Below, in pieces: positions 28,999 through 37,489 of a DNA stretch of 64,000 nt. The position numbers and the translations under genes are program-made. Below the pieces are notes generated by a model. The model had not been told where the DNA came from, searched no databases, and saw only the letters and a list, made by a program, of their open reading frames with translations. Position 1 is the stretch's first letter. Each line of letters opens with the position of its first letter. Source of the DNA: Xenophilus aerolatus (GTDB lineage Bacteria; Pseudomonadota; Gammaproteobacteria; Burkholderiales; Burkholderiaceae_C); NCBI GenBank assembly GCA_030418545.1, contig QAIB01000009.1, positions 124,001-188,000 of the forward strand. The letters run 5' to 3'.

Positions 28999-29646
28999 AT
29001 GAAGCTGCTTCAAGTCGATTCCAGCGTCCTCGGCACGAATTCCGTCTCGCGCCAGCTCACGGCCGAGATCACGGCCGAATGGCGCGCCAGCCACCCCGGC
29101 ACCACGGTGGAACTGCTGGACCTCGCCACGGACACGCCCAACCACTTCAACGCCGACGCGCTCGGCATCAAGGCCGGCCTGCAGGCCGAACCCACCGAGG
29201 CGCAGCGTCGCGAGAACGCCGTGTCCGAGCGCCTGGTGAGCCAGTTCCTCGCAGCCGACGTGATCGTCGTCGGCGCCCCGCTCTACAACTTCTCGGTGCC
29301 CACCCAGCTCAAGGCCTGGATCGACCGCCTCGCCCAGGTCGGCCGTACCTTCAAGTACACCGAGAAGGGTCCCGTCGGCCTGGCCGGCGGCAAGACGGTG
29401 ATCGTGGCCTCGACCCGCGGCGGCATGTACTCCACCAGCGACGCCGGCAACGCGATGGAACACCAGGAAAGCTACCTGAAGACCATCTTCGGCTTCTTCG
29501 GCATCACCGACGTTCGCATCGTGCGCGCCGAAGGCCTCGCAATGGGCGACGCAGCCAAGGCCGCGGCACTCGCCGCGGCGCGCGCCGAGATTGCCACGGC
29601 CACCGCCCAGGCGGCCAACCAGGACCAGGCCACGCTGGCCGCCTGA
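28999..29646 (+). CDS. azoR: FMN-dependent NADH-azoreductase
   Basis: It is a flavodoxin-like quinone and azo-compound reductase. The 215-residue protein starts [20 protein letters not shown], the AzoR phosphate-binding segment. It continues with [22 protein letters not shown] and [33 protein letters not shown], all strongly conserved in AzoR. ATG at 28999 has an AGAGG Shine-Dalgarno. A strong terminator follows. With the divergent LysR it looks like a quinone- or electrophile-inducible detoxification pair. Confidence 0.94.
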   Translation: MKLLQVDSSVLGTNSVSRQLTAEITAEWRASHPGTTVELLDLATDTPNHFNADALGIKAGLQAEPTEAQRRENAVSERLVSQFLAADVIVVGAPLYNFSVPTQLKAWIDRLAQVGRTFKYTEKGPVGLAGGKTVIVASTRGGMYSTSDAGNAMEHQESYLKTIFGFFGITDVRIVRAEGLAMGDAAKAAALAAARAEIATATAQAANQDQATLAA

Positions 29647-29671
29647 GCCCGCCGTCCACCTCCCCCCTCAC

Positions 29672-29704
29672 GCCGCCGGCCCACCAGAGCCGGCGGCTTT
29701 TTTT
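29672..29704 (+). terminator. Intrinsic terminator after azoR
   Basis: Perfect 9-bp stem GCCGCCGGC-N8-GCCGGCGGC followed by TTTTTTT. Confidence 0.9.
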
Positions 29705-29797
29705 CGGCCGCCGGCCGCGCGCCGGCAGGCGGATGGGTTGCGCCCCGGGCCTCGGCACAATGCGCCTCCAGGGCCCGCCGGATGGGCACGAGGTGCT

Positions 29798-31651
29798 ATG
29801 AAAAAAAGAGCGTTCTGGGCTGCAGGCATGTGGCTGTCGATGCTGGCGACTGCCATCGCAGGCCCGGTACGGGGGGATGAACCCCTGCAGATCGTCACCG
29901 CGCCTGCCGCGTTGCAGGCTGCGGAAACCGCCGGCGCCGGCCTGGCGCGCTGTTTCGACGCGACGCCCGGCGCCGACGGGCTGCTCGACAACCGCAATCT
30001 GGCGCGCTCGCCACGGTGGCGGGAAGTCCTGGCGCCGTTGGCCGAGGGCGTGGCTGCCATCGCGCGCGTCGATCCACAGGCCGGCGTCGGCGTCGCGCGC
30101 TACGCGCACCGGCTTTTCGACAGCCGCTGGCTCCGCAGCCCGGACGCCTTCTTCGAACTCGTGGGCGTGGTCAACCGGCTGGACCGCCGCGCCTTCCACG
30201 ATGGCGCCTGCGGCGAGACCCGCCTCGTGTACCGGCTGGCCTACCGCACACCCCGGATGCAGTCGCGCCTGCCGATGACCCTGAGCGTCGAGTTGCGGGC
30301 CGACCCGCCCGACGCACAGGGCGGTTGCGCCGGCGCCGCGCGCCTGTGGGTGCCGCCGGCCGGGCTCGACGAGCCGGCGCTCGGCCGCTGGCTGCTGTCA
30401 CCGCAGGGCCCGCTCGCGCCCGAGCGCCTCGCACGGCAGCGGCTCGTGCAGATCGCCGTCAACCTGCAGAGCGTGCGCTGGCCATCGGGGGTGCGGCCCG
30501 ACCTGGGCGGCCATGCGGAATATCTGATGCGTGCCTTCCGCTGGAATGCCACGGACAGCCGCTACGAAGCACGCCCGCTGGAGAACACGCCCGATCTCGC
30601 GCGCCTGCAGGCCGACGCCCGCCTGCGCGAGGACCTGCTGCGCTGGCTGCAACAGCCGTCGCAACGCCAGGCCCTGGACAGCGGCCAGTTGCGCATTCCC
30701 GAGCGCTACCTGGCCACCGAGGCGCGGTCGGTCACGCCGCGCGGCCTGGCCCGCCTGGCCAACCGGCCCTTCGTGCAGCTCTACGGCCAGGTGCCATGGC
30801 AGGCCGTGCCGGGTTCGCACACGCTGAGCTCGCCGGCCGCCTGGCTGCGCCGGCTCGACGACCTGAGCTGCGCCGGCTGCCACCAGAGTCGCGCCGTCGC
30901 CGGCTTCCATCTGCTGGGCGAGGACCGCCCCGAGGCGACGCGCACCTTCACGCCCGGCAACGCGCTCGCGGTCGGCCACTCGCCACACCTTCAGGACGAA
31001 CTCGTCCGCCGCGCCGCCTACCTGAGCGCTACGCTGGCCCAGGGCCGCGCGGACCCCTTCCGGCCCCTGGCCGAGCACGGCGGGCCGGCCGGCGGCATGG
31101 GTGCGGCCTGCGGTCTCGGCGATGCGGGCTTCGAGGGCTGGCGCTGCGGGGCGGGCCTGCGCTGCCAGGCCGAAGGCGGCGCCAGCCACGATCGCAGCGT
31201 GGGGGTGTGCATGCCCGAACGCCCCGCCGTCGGCGCGATGTGCGAGCCTGCCCGGCTCACGCCCCGGGCCGATCCGCGCCTGGACCGCGCGCTGCGCGGC
31301 CAGCGCCTGTCGTGCGGCGACGCGGGCGTCTGCGAGAAGACGGCGGTCGGCTTCCCGGGCGGCATGTGCTCGGGTGCGTGCAAGCCGGGCGATGCGGACG
31401 GCGTGTGCGGACAGATCGCCATCCTGGACGACTTCAACCGCTGCCTGGCCGGGAACAAGCCCTTCGCGCAGTGCCTGCGGCACACGCGGCCGGGGCAGCT
31501 GCGCCGCTGCTCCGCCGCCCAGGCCTGCCGCGACGACTACGTCTGCACGCAGGTGGCCCAGCCATCCGGGCCGCTGTTCGCATCGGACAGCGGCGGTGCC
31601 TGCATGCCGCCCTACTTCCTGTTCCAGATGCGGGTGGACGGCCACCCGTGA
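29798..31651 (+). CDS. Secreted cysteine-rich protein with one CXXCH motif
   Basis: The 617-residue protein starts with a Sec signal (MKKRAFWAAGMWLSMLATAIAGPVRG). A central domain of about 300 residues contains VVNRLDRRAFHDGACGETRLVYRL and FVQLYGQVPWQAVPG. A single heme-c-like motif CAGCH is at 358-362, in DDLSCAGCHQSRAVAGFHLLG. The last 200 residues are rich in cysteines (CGLGDAGFEGWRCGAG, CGDAGVCEKTAVG, CSGACKPGD, CRDDYVC), suggesting many disulfides. I do not recognise the family; it resembles proteins described only as hypothetical in Burkholderiales and Myxobacteria. ATG at 29798 directly precedes the signal peptide. Confidence 0.8.
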   Translation: MKKRAFWAAGMWLSMLATAIAGPVRGDEPLQIVTAPAALQAAETAGAGLARCFDATPGADGLLDNRNLARSPRWREVLAPLAEGVAAIARVDPQAGVGVARYAHRLFDSRWLRSPDAFFELVGVVNRLDRRAFHDGACGETRLVYRLAYRTPRMQSRLPMTLSVELRADPPDAQGGCAGAARLWVPPAGLDEPALGRWLLSPQGPLAPERLARQRLVQIAVNLQSVRWPSGVRPDLGGHAEYLMRAFRWNATDSRYEARPLENTPDLARLQADARLREDLLRWLQQPSQRQALDSGQLRIPERYLATEARSVTPRGLARLANRPFVQLYGQVPWQAVPGSHTLSSPAAWLRRLDDLSCAGCHQSRAVAGFHLLGEDRPEATRTFTPGNALAVGHSPHLQDELVRRAAYLSATLAQGRADPFRPLAEHGGPAGGMGAACGLGDAGFEGWRCGAGLRCQAEGGASHDRSVGVCMPERPAVGAMCEPARLTPRADPRLDRALRGQRLSCGDAGVCEKTAVGFPGGMCSGACKPGDADGVCGQIAILDDFNRCLAGNKPFAQCLRHTRPGQLRRCSAAQACRDDYVCTQVAQPSGPLFASDSGGACMPPYFLFQMRVDGHP

Positions 31652-31661
31652 GCGAGGCCGC

Positions 31662-32216
31662 TCAGCCGTTGTGCGTCTTGACCCAGGCGACGTACTTGTC
31701 CACCCAGCCCTGGAGGAACTGCTTGGTCGCCTCGTTGCCGATGTGGCCCTTGTCGTCGAACAGGTCTTCCTTGTTCTGGATGAAGGCCTCGGGCTGGCCG
31801 AGCGTGGGCACGTCGAGGTAGGCCAGCACGTTGCGCAGGTGCTGCTGCGCCAGCGCGGTGCCGATGGCGCCGACCGACACGCCGATCACGCCGGCGGGCT
31901 TGCCGGCCCAGGCGCTCTGGCCATAGGGACGCGATGCGTGGTCGATCGCGTTCTTCAGCACGCCGGGAATCGAGCGGTTGTACTCGGGCGTGACGAACAG
32001 CAGGCCCTGCGCGGCCGCGATCTCGCTCTTGAGCTTGAGCACCTCGGGGGCCTGCTTGCCGTCGTGGTCCTGGTTGTACAGCGGCAGGTTGTCGATGCGC
32101 ACATGCTCGAAGGTGAAGTTCTCCGGCGCAAGGTGTGCCAGCGCGAGGGCCAGCTTGCGGTTGAAGGAATCCTGGCGAATGCTGCCGATGACGACGGCGA
32201 TCTTGAACTGGCTCAT
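31662..32216 (-). CDS. NAD(P)H-dependent FMN reductase
   Basis: The 184-residue flavodoxin-fold protein has VVIGSIRQDSFNRKLA at the phosphate-binding loop and FVTPEYNRSIPGVLKNAIDHASRP, the hallmark of the ChrR/AzoR1/YieF-like NADPH:FMN reductase family. Members reduce quinones, chromate and azo dyes. Its stop codon almost meets the convergent CXXCH gene (10-nt gap). Upstream is a 404-nt gap dominated by the 267-bp repeat. Confidence 0.92.
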   Translation of the reverse strand: MSQFKIAVVIGSIRQDSFNRKLALALAHLAPENFTFEHVRIDNLPLYNQDHDGKQAPEVLKLKSEIAAAQGLLFVTPEYNRSIPGVLKNAIDHASRPYGQSAWAGKPAGVIGVSVGAIGTALAQQHLRNVLAYLDVPTLGQPEAFIQNKEDLFDDKGHIGNEATKQFLQGWVDKYVAWVKTHNG

Positions 32217-32327
32217 GCGGGCTCCTGGCGATGGGTGAAGGGCAATCGAGGGACAACCATTATGGGAGCCCGAGCATGACCATGCAGCGGCAGCGCGGGC
32301 CGCTTCGGAGCATCATCCGCCCTCCTT

Positions 32328-32594
32328 AGAACGTGTTCAGGGTCTCCAAGGGGTCGCGTTGGGGTGCAATCGGGATGCGATCAGTGTCCCGGCGCGCCGC
32401 ATGGGCTCATGCCCATGCAAGCGACGGGGCGCTGAGCGGGCCCGATTGCGCCCCAACCCGAAGGGCAGCCGCCTTGCCGGGCGGCCTGCGGCGTTGCAGC
32501 GCTTGCTCGTAGATGACTACGAGCGGCGCGCTGCGCCTTGCAGGCCGCCCGGCAAGGTGGCTGCGCGACCCCTTGGAGACTCTGAACACGTTCT
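32328..32594 (+). repeat. 267-bp structured inverted-repeat element, copy A
   Basis: The ends are inverted repeats of about 30 bp: AGAACGTGTTCAG...CTGAACACGTTCT, then GTCTCCAAGGGGTCGCG on both sides. Inside are two large hairpins. One is GTTGGGGTGCAATCGGG paired with CCCGATTGCGCCCCAAC, with CATGGGCTCATGCCCATG at its tip. The other is GCCTTGCCGGGCGGCCTGC paired with GCAGGCCGCCCGGCAAGGT, with CTCGTA/TACGAG at its tip. It fills most of the gap upstream of panE and encodes no protein that I credit. Confidence 0.9.
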
Positions 32595-32620
32595 TACATC
32601 CTCGACGGCAAGGCAAATTC

Positions 32621-33550
32621 ATGCGAATCCTGATGGTGGGCGCGGGCGCGCTCGGTGGCTACTTCGGCGGGCGGCTTCTTGCCGCAGGCCGTGACCTCAC
32701 CTTCCTCGTGCGCGCCGGGCGCGCGGCACAACTGGCGCGCGACGGGCTCGTCGTGCGCAGCCCCAAGGGCGACCTGCAGATCGACGCGCCGCCCCACGTG
32801 CTGGCCGAGCACATCGATGGCCCCTACGACCTCGTCGTGGTGAGCTGCAAGGCCTTCGACCTCGACCCGACCATGGACGCCATCGCGCCGGCGGTGGGGC
32901 CCGACACCGCGGTCCTGCCGGTGCTCAACGGCATGGCCCACTTCGGCCGGCTTGCGCAGCGCTTCGGCGACGACAAGGTGCTCGGTGGCCTGTGCATGAT
33001 CTCCGCCTCGCTCGACGCGCAGGGCCATGTGGTCCATCACAACGACCTCGACGGCCTGACCTTCGGCGAGCGCAGCGGCGGCCGTTCGGCCCGCGTCGAG
33101 GCCATCGCCGCGCAGTTCCAGGGTGCGGGATTCACCGACCGGCTGAGCGACGACATCCTGCAGGACCTGTGGGAGAAGTGGCTGTTCATCGCCTCGGCCG
33201 CCGCACTGACCACGCTCATGCGCGCCAGTGTCGGCGCGGTGCACGCGGCCGGCGGCAGCGACGTGGCCCTGGCACTGGTCGACGAATGCGCGGCCATCGC
33301 GGCCCACAACGGCTTCGCGCCACGGCCCGCCACCCTCGAACGGGCGCGCGCGTCGGTGACGCAGGCCGGCTCGCCGCTGACGGCCTCGATGTACAAGGAC
33401 ATGGCACGCGGCGCGCGCGTCGAGGCCGACCAGATCCTGGGCGACCTGCTCGCGCGTGCGCCGGCCGGCTTCGCGTCGCCGTCGATGCTCCGCGCCGCCT
33501 ACGTCAACCTCAAGACCTACGAAGTGCAGCGCGCGGCCGCCGCCGCCTGA
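32621..33550 (+). CDS. panE: 2-dehydropantoate 2-reductase
   Basis: It reduces ketopantoate to pantoate with NADPH for coenzyme A synthesis. The 309-residue protein has the Rossmann motif MVGAGALGGYFGGRL (4-18), the conserved VVVSCKAFD, LPVLNGM with the substrate asparagine, and the C-terminal EKWLFIASAAALTTLMR and GSPLTASMYKDM with catalytic-region Lys and Ser. ATG at 32621 is chosen because it begins at the Rossmann strand. An in-frame ORF continues upstream into the 267-bp repeat but has no ribosome-binding site. Confidence 0.92.
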   Translation: MRILMVGAGALGGYFGGRLLAAGRDLTFLVRAGRAAQLARDGLVVRSPKGDLQIDAPPHVLAEHIDGPYDLVVVSCKAFDLDPTMDAIAPAVGPDTAVLPVLNGMAHFGRLAQRFGDDKVLGGLCMISASLDAQGHVVHHNDLDGLTFGERSGGRSARVEAIAAQFQGAGFTDRLSDDILQDLWEKWLFIASAAALTTLMRASVGAVHAAGGSDVALALVDECAAIAAHNGFAPRPATLERARASVTQAGSPLTASMYKDMARGARVEADQILGDLLARAPAGFASPSMLRAAYVNLKTYEVQRAAAAA

Positions 33551-33574
33551 GCCGGCTGCAGCCGGTGGCGCGCG

Positions 33575-33775
33575 TCAGGCGCGCTCGACCTGCGGCGGCA
33601 GCAGCTCGCGGCCGAGCATGCCGCGTGCATAGAAGTAGTTGGCGCGCGCGCGCTCGCTCAGCGCATCGAGGTCGACGTGGCCGGCGGCGTCGCAGGGGAA
33701 GCTGAAGCCCCGGCCCGGATGGAAGATGGAGCGAAAGCGCAGCTGCCAGCGCCGCAGATCGGTGTCATTGCCCAT
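33575..33775 (-). CDS. Small conserved protein, FPCDAxG type
   Basis: The 66-residue product MGNDTDLRRWQLRFRSIF.. contains FPCDAAGHVDLDALSERARANYFYARGMLGREL. I recognise this as a recurring small hypothetical protein in Burkholderiales, often alone. An AAGGAG Shine-Dalgarno precedes the chosen ATG, so I do not use the longer upstream frame. It is convergent with panE and upstream of epsC on the same strand. Function is unknown. Confidence 0.7.
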   Translation of the reverse strand: MGNDTDLRRWQLRFRSIFHPGRGFSFPCDAAGHVDLDALSERARANYFYARGMLGRELLPPQVERA

Positions 33776-33904
33776 GGAAACTCCTTCCTGACGCCATGTA
33801 CACGGCGCCAGGATAGGCCCGCTGCGCGGCCAGGCCTGCGGGCGGGCAGCCTGGCCTCGCGTGCGCCGGGCTGAGCGTCCGGCGTCGGACGGCGCCACGC
33901 GTGC

Positions 33905-34825
33905 TCAGCAGTCGCCGGGGCGGTTGCCCTTGGCCTTCTGCAGGCTGGCCTGCGTCACGCTGGCGCCTGCCGGCACGTCGTCGGTGATCCACACGTTGCC
34001 GCCGATGGTGGCGCCCTTGCCGATGGTCACGCGCCCGAGGATGGTGGCGCCGGCGTAGATCACCACGTCGTCCTCCACCACGGGGTGGCGCGGCAGGCCC
34101 TTCTGCAGGTTGCCCTCGGCGTCGGTCGGGAAGCGTTTCGCCCCCAGCGTCACGGCCTGGTACAGGCGCACGCGCTGCCCGATCACGGCCGTCTCGCCGA
34201 TCACGATGCCCGTGCCGTGGTCCATGAAGAAGCCCGGGCCGATGGTGGCGCCGGGGTGGATGTCGATGCCGGTCTGCGCATGCGCGCGCTCGGCGACGAT
34301 GCGCGCCAGCAGCGTGAGGCCCAGCTTGTACAGCGGGTGCGCGATGCGGTGGTGGATCATGGCCGTCACGCCCGGGTAGCACAGCAGCACCTCGTCCACG
34401 CTGCGTGCGGCCGGGTCGCCGTGGTAGGCGGCCATCACGTCGGTGTCGAGCAGCGCGCGGATGGCCGGCAGCTGCGTCGCGAAGTCGCGCGCGCGGGCCA
34501 GCGCATCGGCGCTCACGGCCGCGGCGTCGAAGGCGGTGTGGCGCAGTTCGTGCCGCAGCTCGAGCGTGGCCTGCCCGTGCAGCAGGTGCAGCGCGGCGTC
34601 GAGCGTGTGGGCGACATAGAAGTTCTCGCTCTCCTGTCGCAGGTCGGTCGGGCCCAGGCGCATCGGAAACAGCGCGCCGGTCAGCGACTCGACCAGCTCG
34701 GCCACGACCTGCCTAGAGGGCAGTTCGCGTTCGCCGCCGGACTGCGAGCGCTGCTGCGATTCGCGCCAGTCGTGCCGCACGCGGTGCAGCGAGGCGACGA
34801 TATCTTCGATGGGGAATGCGCTCAT
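33905..34825 (-). CDS. epsC: Serine O-acetyltransferase, EpsC type
   Basis: It makes O-acetylserine, the acceptor for sulfide in cysteine synthesis. The 306-residue protein has an N-terminal helical domain and a hexapeptide-repeat catalytic domain: GIDIHPGATIGPGFFMDHGTGIVIGETAVIG, RHPVVEDDVVIYAGATILG and GATIGGNVWITDDVPAG. The active-site histidine and Asp lie in FFMDHGTG. This is the long EpsC-like form, with a larger N-terminal domain than CysE. No cysteine synthase is adjacent. Confidence 0.93.
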   Translation of the reverse strand: MSAFPIEDIVASLHRVRHDWRESQQRSQSGGERELPSRQVVAELVESLTGALFPMRLGPTDLRQESENFYVAHTLDAALHLLHGQATLELRHELRHTAFDAAAVSADALARARDFATQLPAIRALLDTDVMAAYHGDPAARSVDEVLLCYPGVTAMIHHRIAHPLYKLGLTLLARIVAERAHAQTGIDIHPGATIGPGFFMDHGTGIVIGETAVIGQRVRLYQAVTLGAKRFPTDAEGNLQKGLPRHPVVEDDVVIYAGATILGRVTIGKGATIGGNVWITDDVPAGASVTQASLQKAKGNRPGDC

Positions 34826-35093
34826 GGCAAGGCCTTGTCGTGTGGGTGTCGGGCTCGTGGGTGGCGAGCATCGCACGGCCCTGCCGGCGCTGCAGTGCCG
34901 TGCGCCGCAGCGGCCCGAATTGGGACCGAAAGCATAGCTGCTCGCGCCGGTGGGACGCGGCCTTGCAGCCCTCGTCGTCATCGATGCAGGGCCGGGGGAA
35001 CTCCGGGGTGTAACTTCGCGGATCGCGGCACGAACTCGAGACAGACGCAGTGCGATCGCGCTGCGGCACCCGTCCCACCAAGGAAGCATCCAC

Positions 35094-35840
35094 ATGAGAC
35101 TCGACGAGACGACACGATCCACCACGGCCACGGGCTGGACACGCCGCACGGCCTTCCTCGGTACGGCCGCGCTGCTGGGATGGGCAGGCTGGGGGGTCGC
35201 ATCCATGGCGGCCGAACGCGCCGTCGTCATTCCCCCGCCCGCCGACGACCCGGCCGCACCGGGCGGCGCGAGCACGGCGACCGCCGTGCTGGCCGGCGGC
35301 TGCTTCTGGGGCGTGCAGGGCGTGTTCCAGCATGTGAAGGGCGTGGCCAACGCGGTCTCCGGATACGCCGGCGGTGCGCCCCAGACGGCCCGCTACGAGG
35401 TCGTCGGCTCGGGAACCACCGGCCACGCGGAAGCCGTGCAGATCACCTATGACCCGCAAGAGGTCAGCTATGGAAGGCTGCTGCAGATCTTCTTCTCGGT
35501 GGCGCACAACCCGACCGAGTTGAACCGCCAGGGGCCCGACCATGGCACGCAATACCGCTCGACCGTGTTCGCCCAGGATGCGGAGCAGGCGCGCATCGCC
35601 AGGGCCTACATCGCCCAGCTCGACCGGGCGCGCAGCTTCGACGCACCGATCGTCACCACGATCGAGTCGGGCAAGCCCTTCTTCCCCGCCGAGGGCTATC
35701 ACCAGGACTACCTCACGCGCAACCCCGGCGAGCCGTACATCGTCGTCAACGACCTGCCGAAGATCGAGAACCTCAGGAAGACCTTCCCGGACCGTTACCG
35801 CGAGACGCCGGTGCTGTTCCACGGACGGGCCAGGGGCTGA
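35094..35840 (+). CDS. msrA: Tat-exported peptide methionine-S-sulfoxide reductase
   Basis: It reduces methionine S-sulfoxide in proteins. The 248-residue protein has the MsrA active site GGCFWG with C70 and the conserved VVGSGTTGHAEAVQITYDP and GPDHGTQYRSTVF segments. The N-terminus TRRTAFLGTAALLGWAGWG has a twin-arginine (R17-R18) signal with a hydrophobic core, so this form should be exported folded. No MsrB domain is fused. ATG at 35094 follows a good AAGGAAG Shine-Dalgarno. It is divergent from epsC. Confidence 0.92.
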   Translation: MRLDETTRSTTATGWTRRTAFLGTAALLGWAGWGVASMAAERAVVIPPPADDPAAPGGASTATAVLAGGCFWGVQGVFQHVKGVANAVSGYAGGAPQTARYEVVGSGTTGHAEAVQITYDPQEVSYGRLLQIFFSVAHNPTELNRQGPDHGTQYRSTVFAQDAEQARIARAYIAQLDRARSFDAPIVTTIESGKPFFPAEGYHQDYLTRNPGEPYIVVNDLPKIENLRKTFPDRYRETPVLFHGRARG

Positions 35841-35888
35841 GCCCGACGGCGGCGCCCGCCGCCCGCCGCGGATGCCGATACTCTGCGC

Positions 35889-36140
35889 ATGCAAGACCCG
35901 AAGAAAAGCTGGATGTGGGGCCGTGCGTTCCGCACCTATCCGCTGTCGATGTTCCCGCCGGCGCTGCGCCTCACGGTGAGTGCCGAGCTGACCGGTGACG
36001 GCCCGGCGACCGAGGATGCGCAGTGCGCACTGCGCCTCGCCGACGGCACGCAGGTGGGCCGCGTCAACCGCGACACGGGCGAGGTGCTGGTCGGCCGCCG
36101 GCTGAAGGAAGGCGACCTGCCCGGCAGGCCGCGCGCCTGA
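35889..36140 (+). CDS. Small hypothetical protein
   Basis: The 83-residue product MQDPKKSWMWGRAFRTYPLS.. contains a positively charged start and a central beta-rich segment (LRLTVSAELTG...CALRLADGTQVGRVNRDTGEVLVG). No known domain is recognised. Its codon use fits the neighbours, and it lies in a short gap on the msrA strand, 48 nt after msrA. Confidence 0.5.
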   Translation: MQDPKKSWMWGRAFRTYPLSMFPPALRLTVSAELTGDGPATEDAQCALRLADGTQVGRVNRDTGEVLVGRRLKEGDLPGRPRA

Positions 36141-36222
36141 GCCGCTGCCGTCCCGTCCGCCGGCGCGGGCTTCGGCCCCGCGCCTGCACCGATGTGGTGC
36201 CTGTGGCAGGATCGCCGGCCGC

Positions 36223-37467
36223 ATGCCTGCCGATCACCTTTCCCCCGCCCGCCCCGCCCCTCCTGTCCGACCCACAGCCCCCGGCCGCGACCGCGCCGGC
36301 CTGCTGATGCTCGGTGCGGCGATCGTGCTGATCGCCTTCAGCATGCGCCCGGTGTTCTCCAGCCTCTCGGTGGTGCTGCCCGACATCGTGGCCGGCACCG
36401 GCATGTCGGCCGCCACGGCGAGCGCCCTCACCACGCTGCCGGTGATCTGCCTGGGCGCCTTCGCGATGGTGGCGCCCTGGCTGGGGCGGCGGGTGGGCAT
36501 CGAGCGCACGCTGCTGGCCTGCATGGTGCTGATCACGGCGGGCACCGCGCTGCGCGGCACGGCACAGGTGCCGGCGCTGTTCCTGGCCTCGGCGCTCGCG
36601 GGCGTGGGCATCGCGGTGGCCAACGTGCTGCTGTCGGCACTGGTCAAGCGCGACTTCGACCGCCGCCCGGCGCTGATGATGGGCCTGTACACCATGGCCG
36701 TGTGCGGCGGTGCGGCCAGCGGCGCCGGCATGACCGTGCCGCTGCAGCATGCACTCGGCACCGACTGGGCCGGTGCGCTGGCGATCTGGGCGGTGCCCGC
36801 GGCGGTGGCGCTGCTGCTGTGGGTGCCCTTCGCCCTGCCGGCCGGCCCGCAGCCCGGCGATGCCGACTACCGCGTGCGTGGCCTGTGGACCGACCCGCTG
36901 GCCTGGCAGGTGACCTTCTTCATGGGCCTGCAGTCGGCCCTCGCGTACTCGGTGATGGGCTGGCTCGCGCCGATCCTGCGCGAGCGCGGACTCGCAGCGG
37001 CGACGGCCGGCTTCGTCGTCTCGCTGTCGGTGCTGGTGCAGGTCCCCGTCTGCCTGGTCATCCCCGCACTGGCGCAGCGCCAGCGCCACCAGATCGGCCT
37101 GGCCGTCGGCCTGACGGTGCTCACGCTGGCGGCGCTGCTCGGCGCGATGTTCGCGCCGCTGCCCACGGTGTGGCTGTGGGCGGTGCTGCTCGGCGTGGCG
37201 CAGGGCGGCACCTTCGCGCTGGCGCTGACCCTGATCGTGATGCGCTCGCCCGACGCGCGCGTCGCGGCGCAGCTGTCAGGCATGGCGCAGGGTGTCGGCT
37301 ACCTCGTGGCGGCCACCGGGCCGATGCTGGTCGGCCTGATGCGTGCGTGGACGGGGAGCTTCCGCGCCAGCGCCCTGCTCTTCGTCGCCATCGGCGTCGT
37401 GCTCGCCATGGCCGGCGCGGGTGCCGGGCGCGCCCGGGTGGTGGGCGCGGCGGCGGTGCCGCGCTGA
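36223..37467 (+). CDS. MFS transporter of the CynX/NimT type
   Basis: The 414-residue protein has the twelve-helix MFS layout: first core helix LLMLGAAIVLIAFSMRPVFSSLSVVLPDI, the loop LGRRVGIERTL, and AVCGGAASGAGMTVPLQHALG. The N-terminal MRPVFSSLSVVLPDI and the long C-terminal half resemble cyanate (CynX) and nitroimidazole (NimT/YeaN) transporters. No cyanase gene is nearby, so the substrate is unclear. It converges with the dienoyl-CoA-reductase-like gene. Confidence 0.88.
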   Translation: MPADHLSPARPAPPVRPTAPGRDRAGLLMLGAAIVLIAFSMRPVFSSLSVVLPDIVAGTGMSAATASALTTLPVICLGAFAMVAPWLGRRVGIERTLLACMVLITAGTALRGTAQVPALFLASALAGVGIAVANVLLSALVKRDFDRRPALMMGLYTMAVCGGAASGAGMTVPLQHALGTDWAGALAIWAVPAAVALLLWVPFALPAGPQPGDADYRVRGLWTDPLAWQVTFFMGLQSALAYSVMGWLAPILRERGLAAATAGFVVSLSVLVQVPVCLVIPALAQRQRHQIGLAVGLTVLTLAALLGAMFAPLPTVWLWAVLLGVAQGGTFALALTLIVMRSPDARVAAQLSGMAQGVGYLVAATGPMLVGLMRAWTGSFRASALLFVAIGVVLAMAGAGAGRARVVGAAAVPR

Positions 37468-37489
37468 TGCGGCAGCGCCGCCGCGCGGC

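Noticed and set aside
33776-33898. Longer start for the 66-residue protein
   Set aside because: The added residues are Arg/Pro-rich and a good Shine-Dalgarno fits the internal ATG at 33775.
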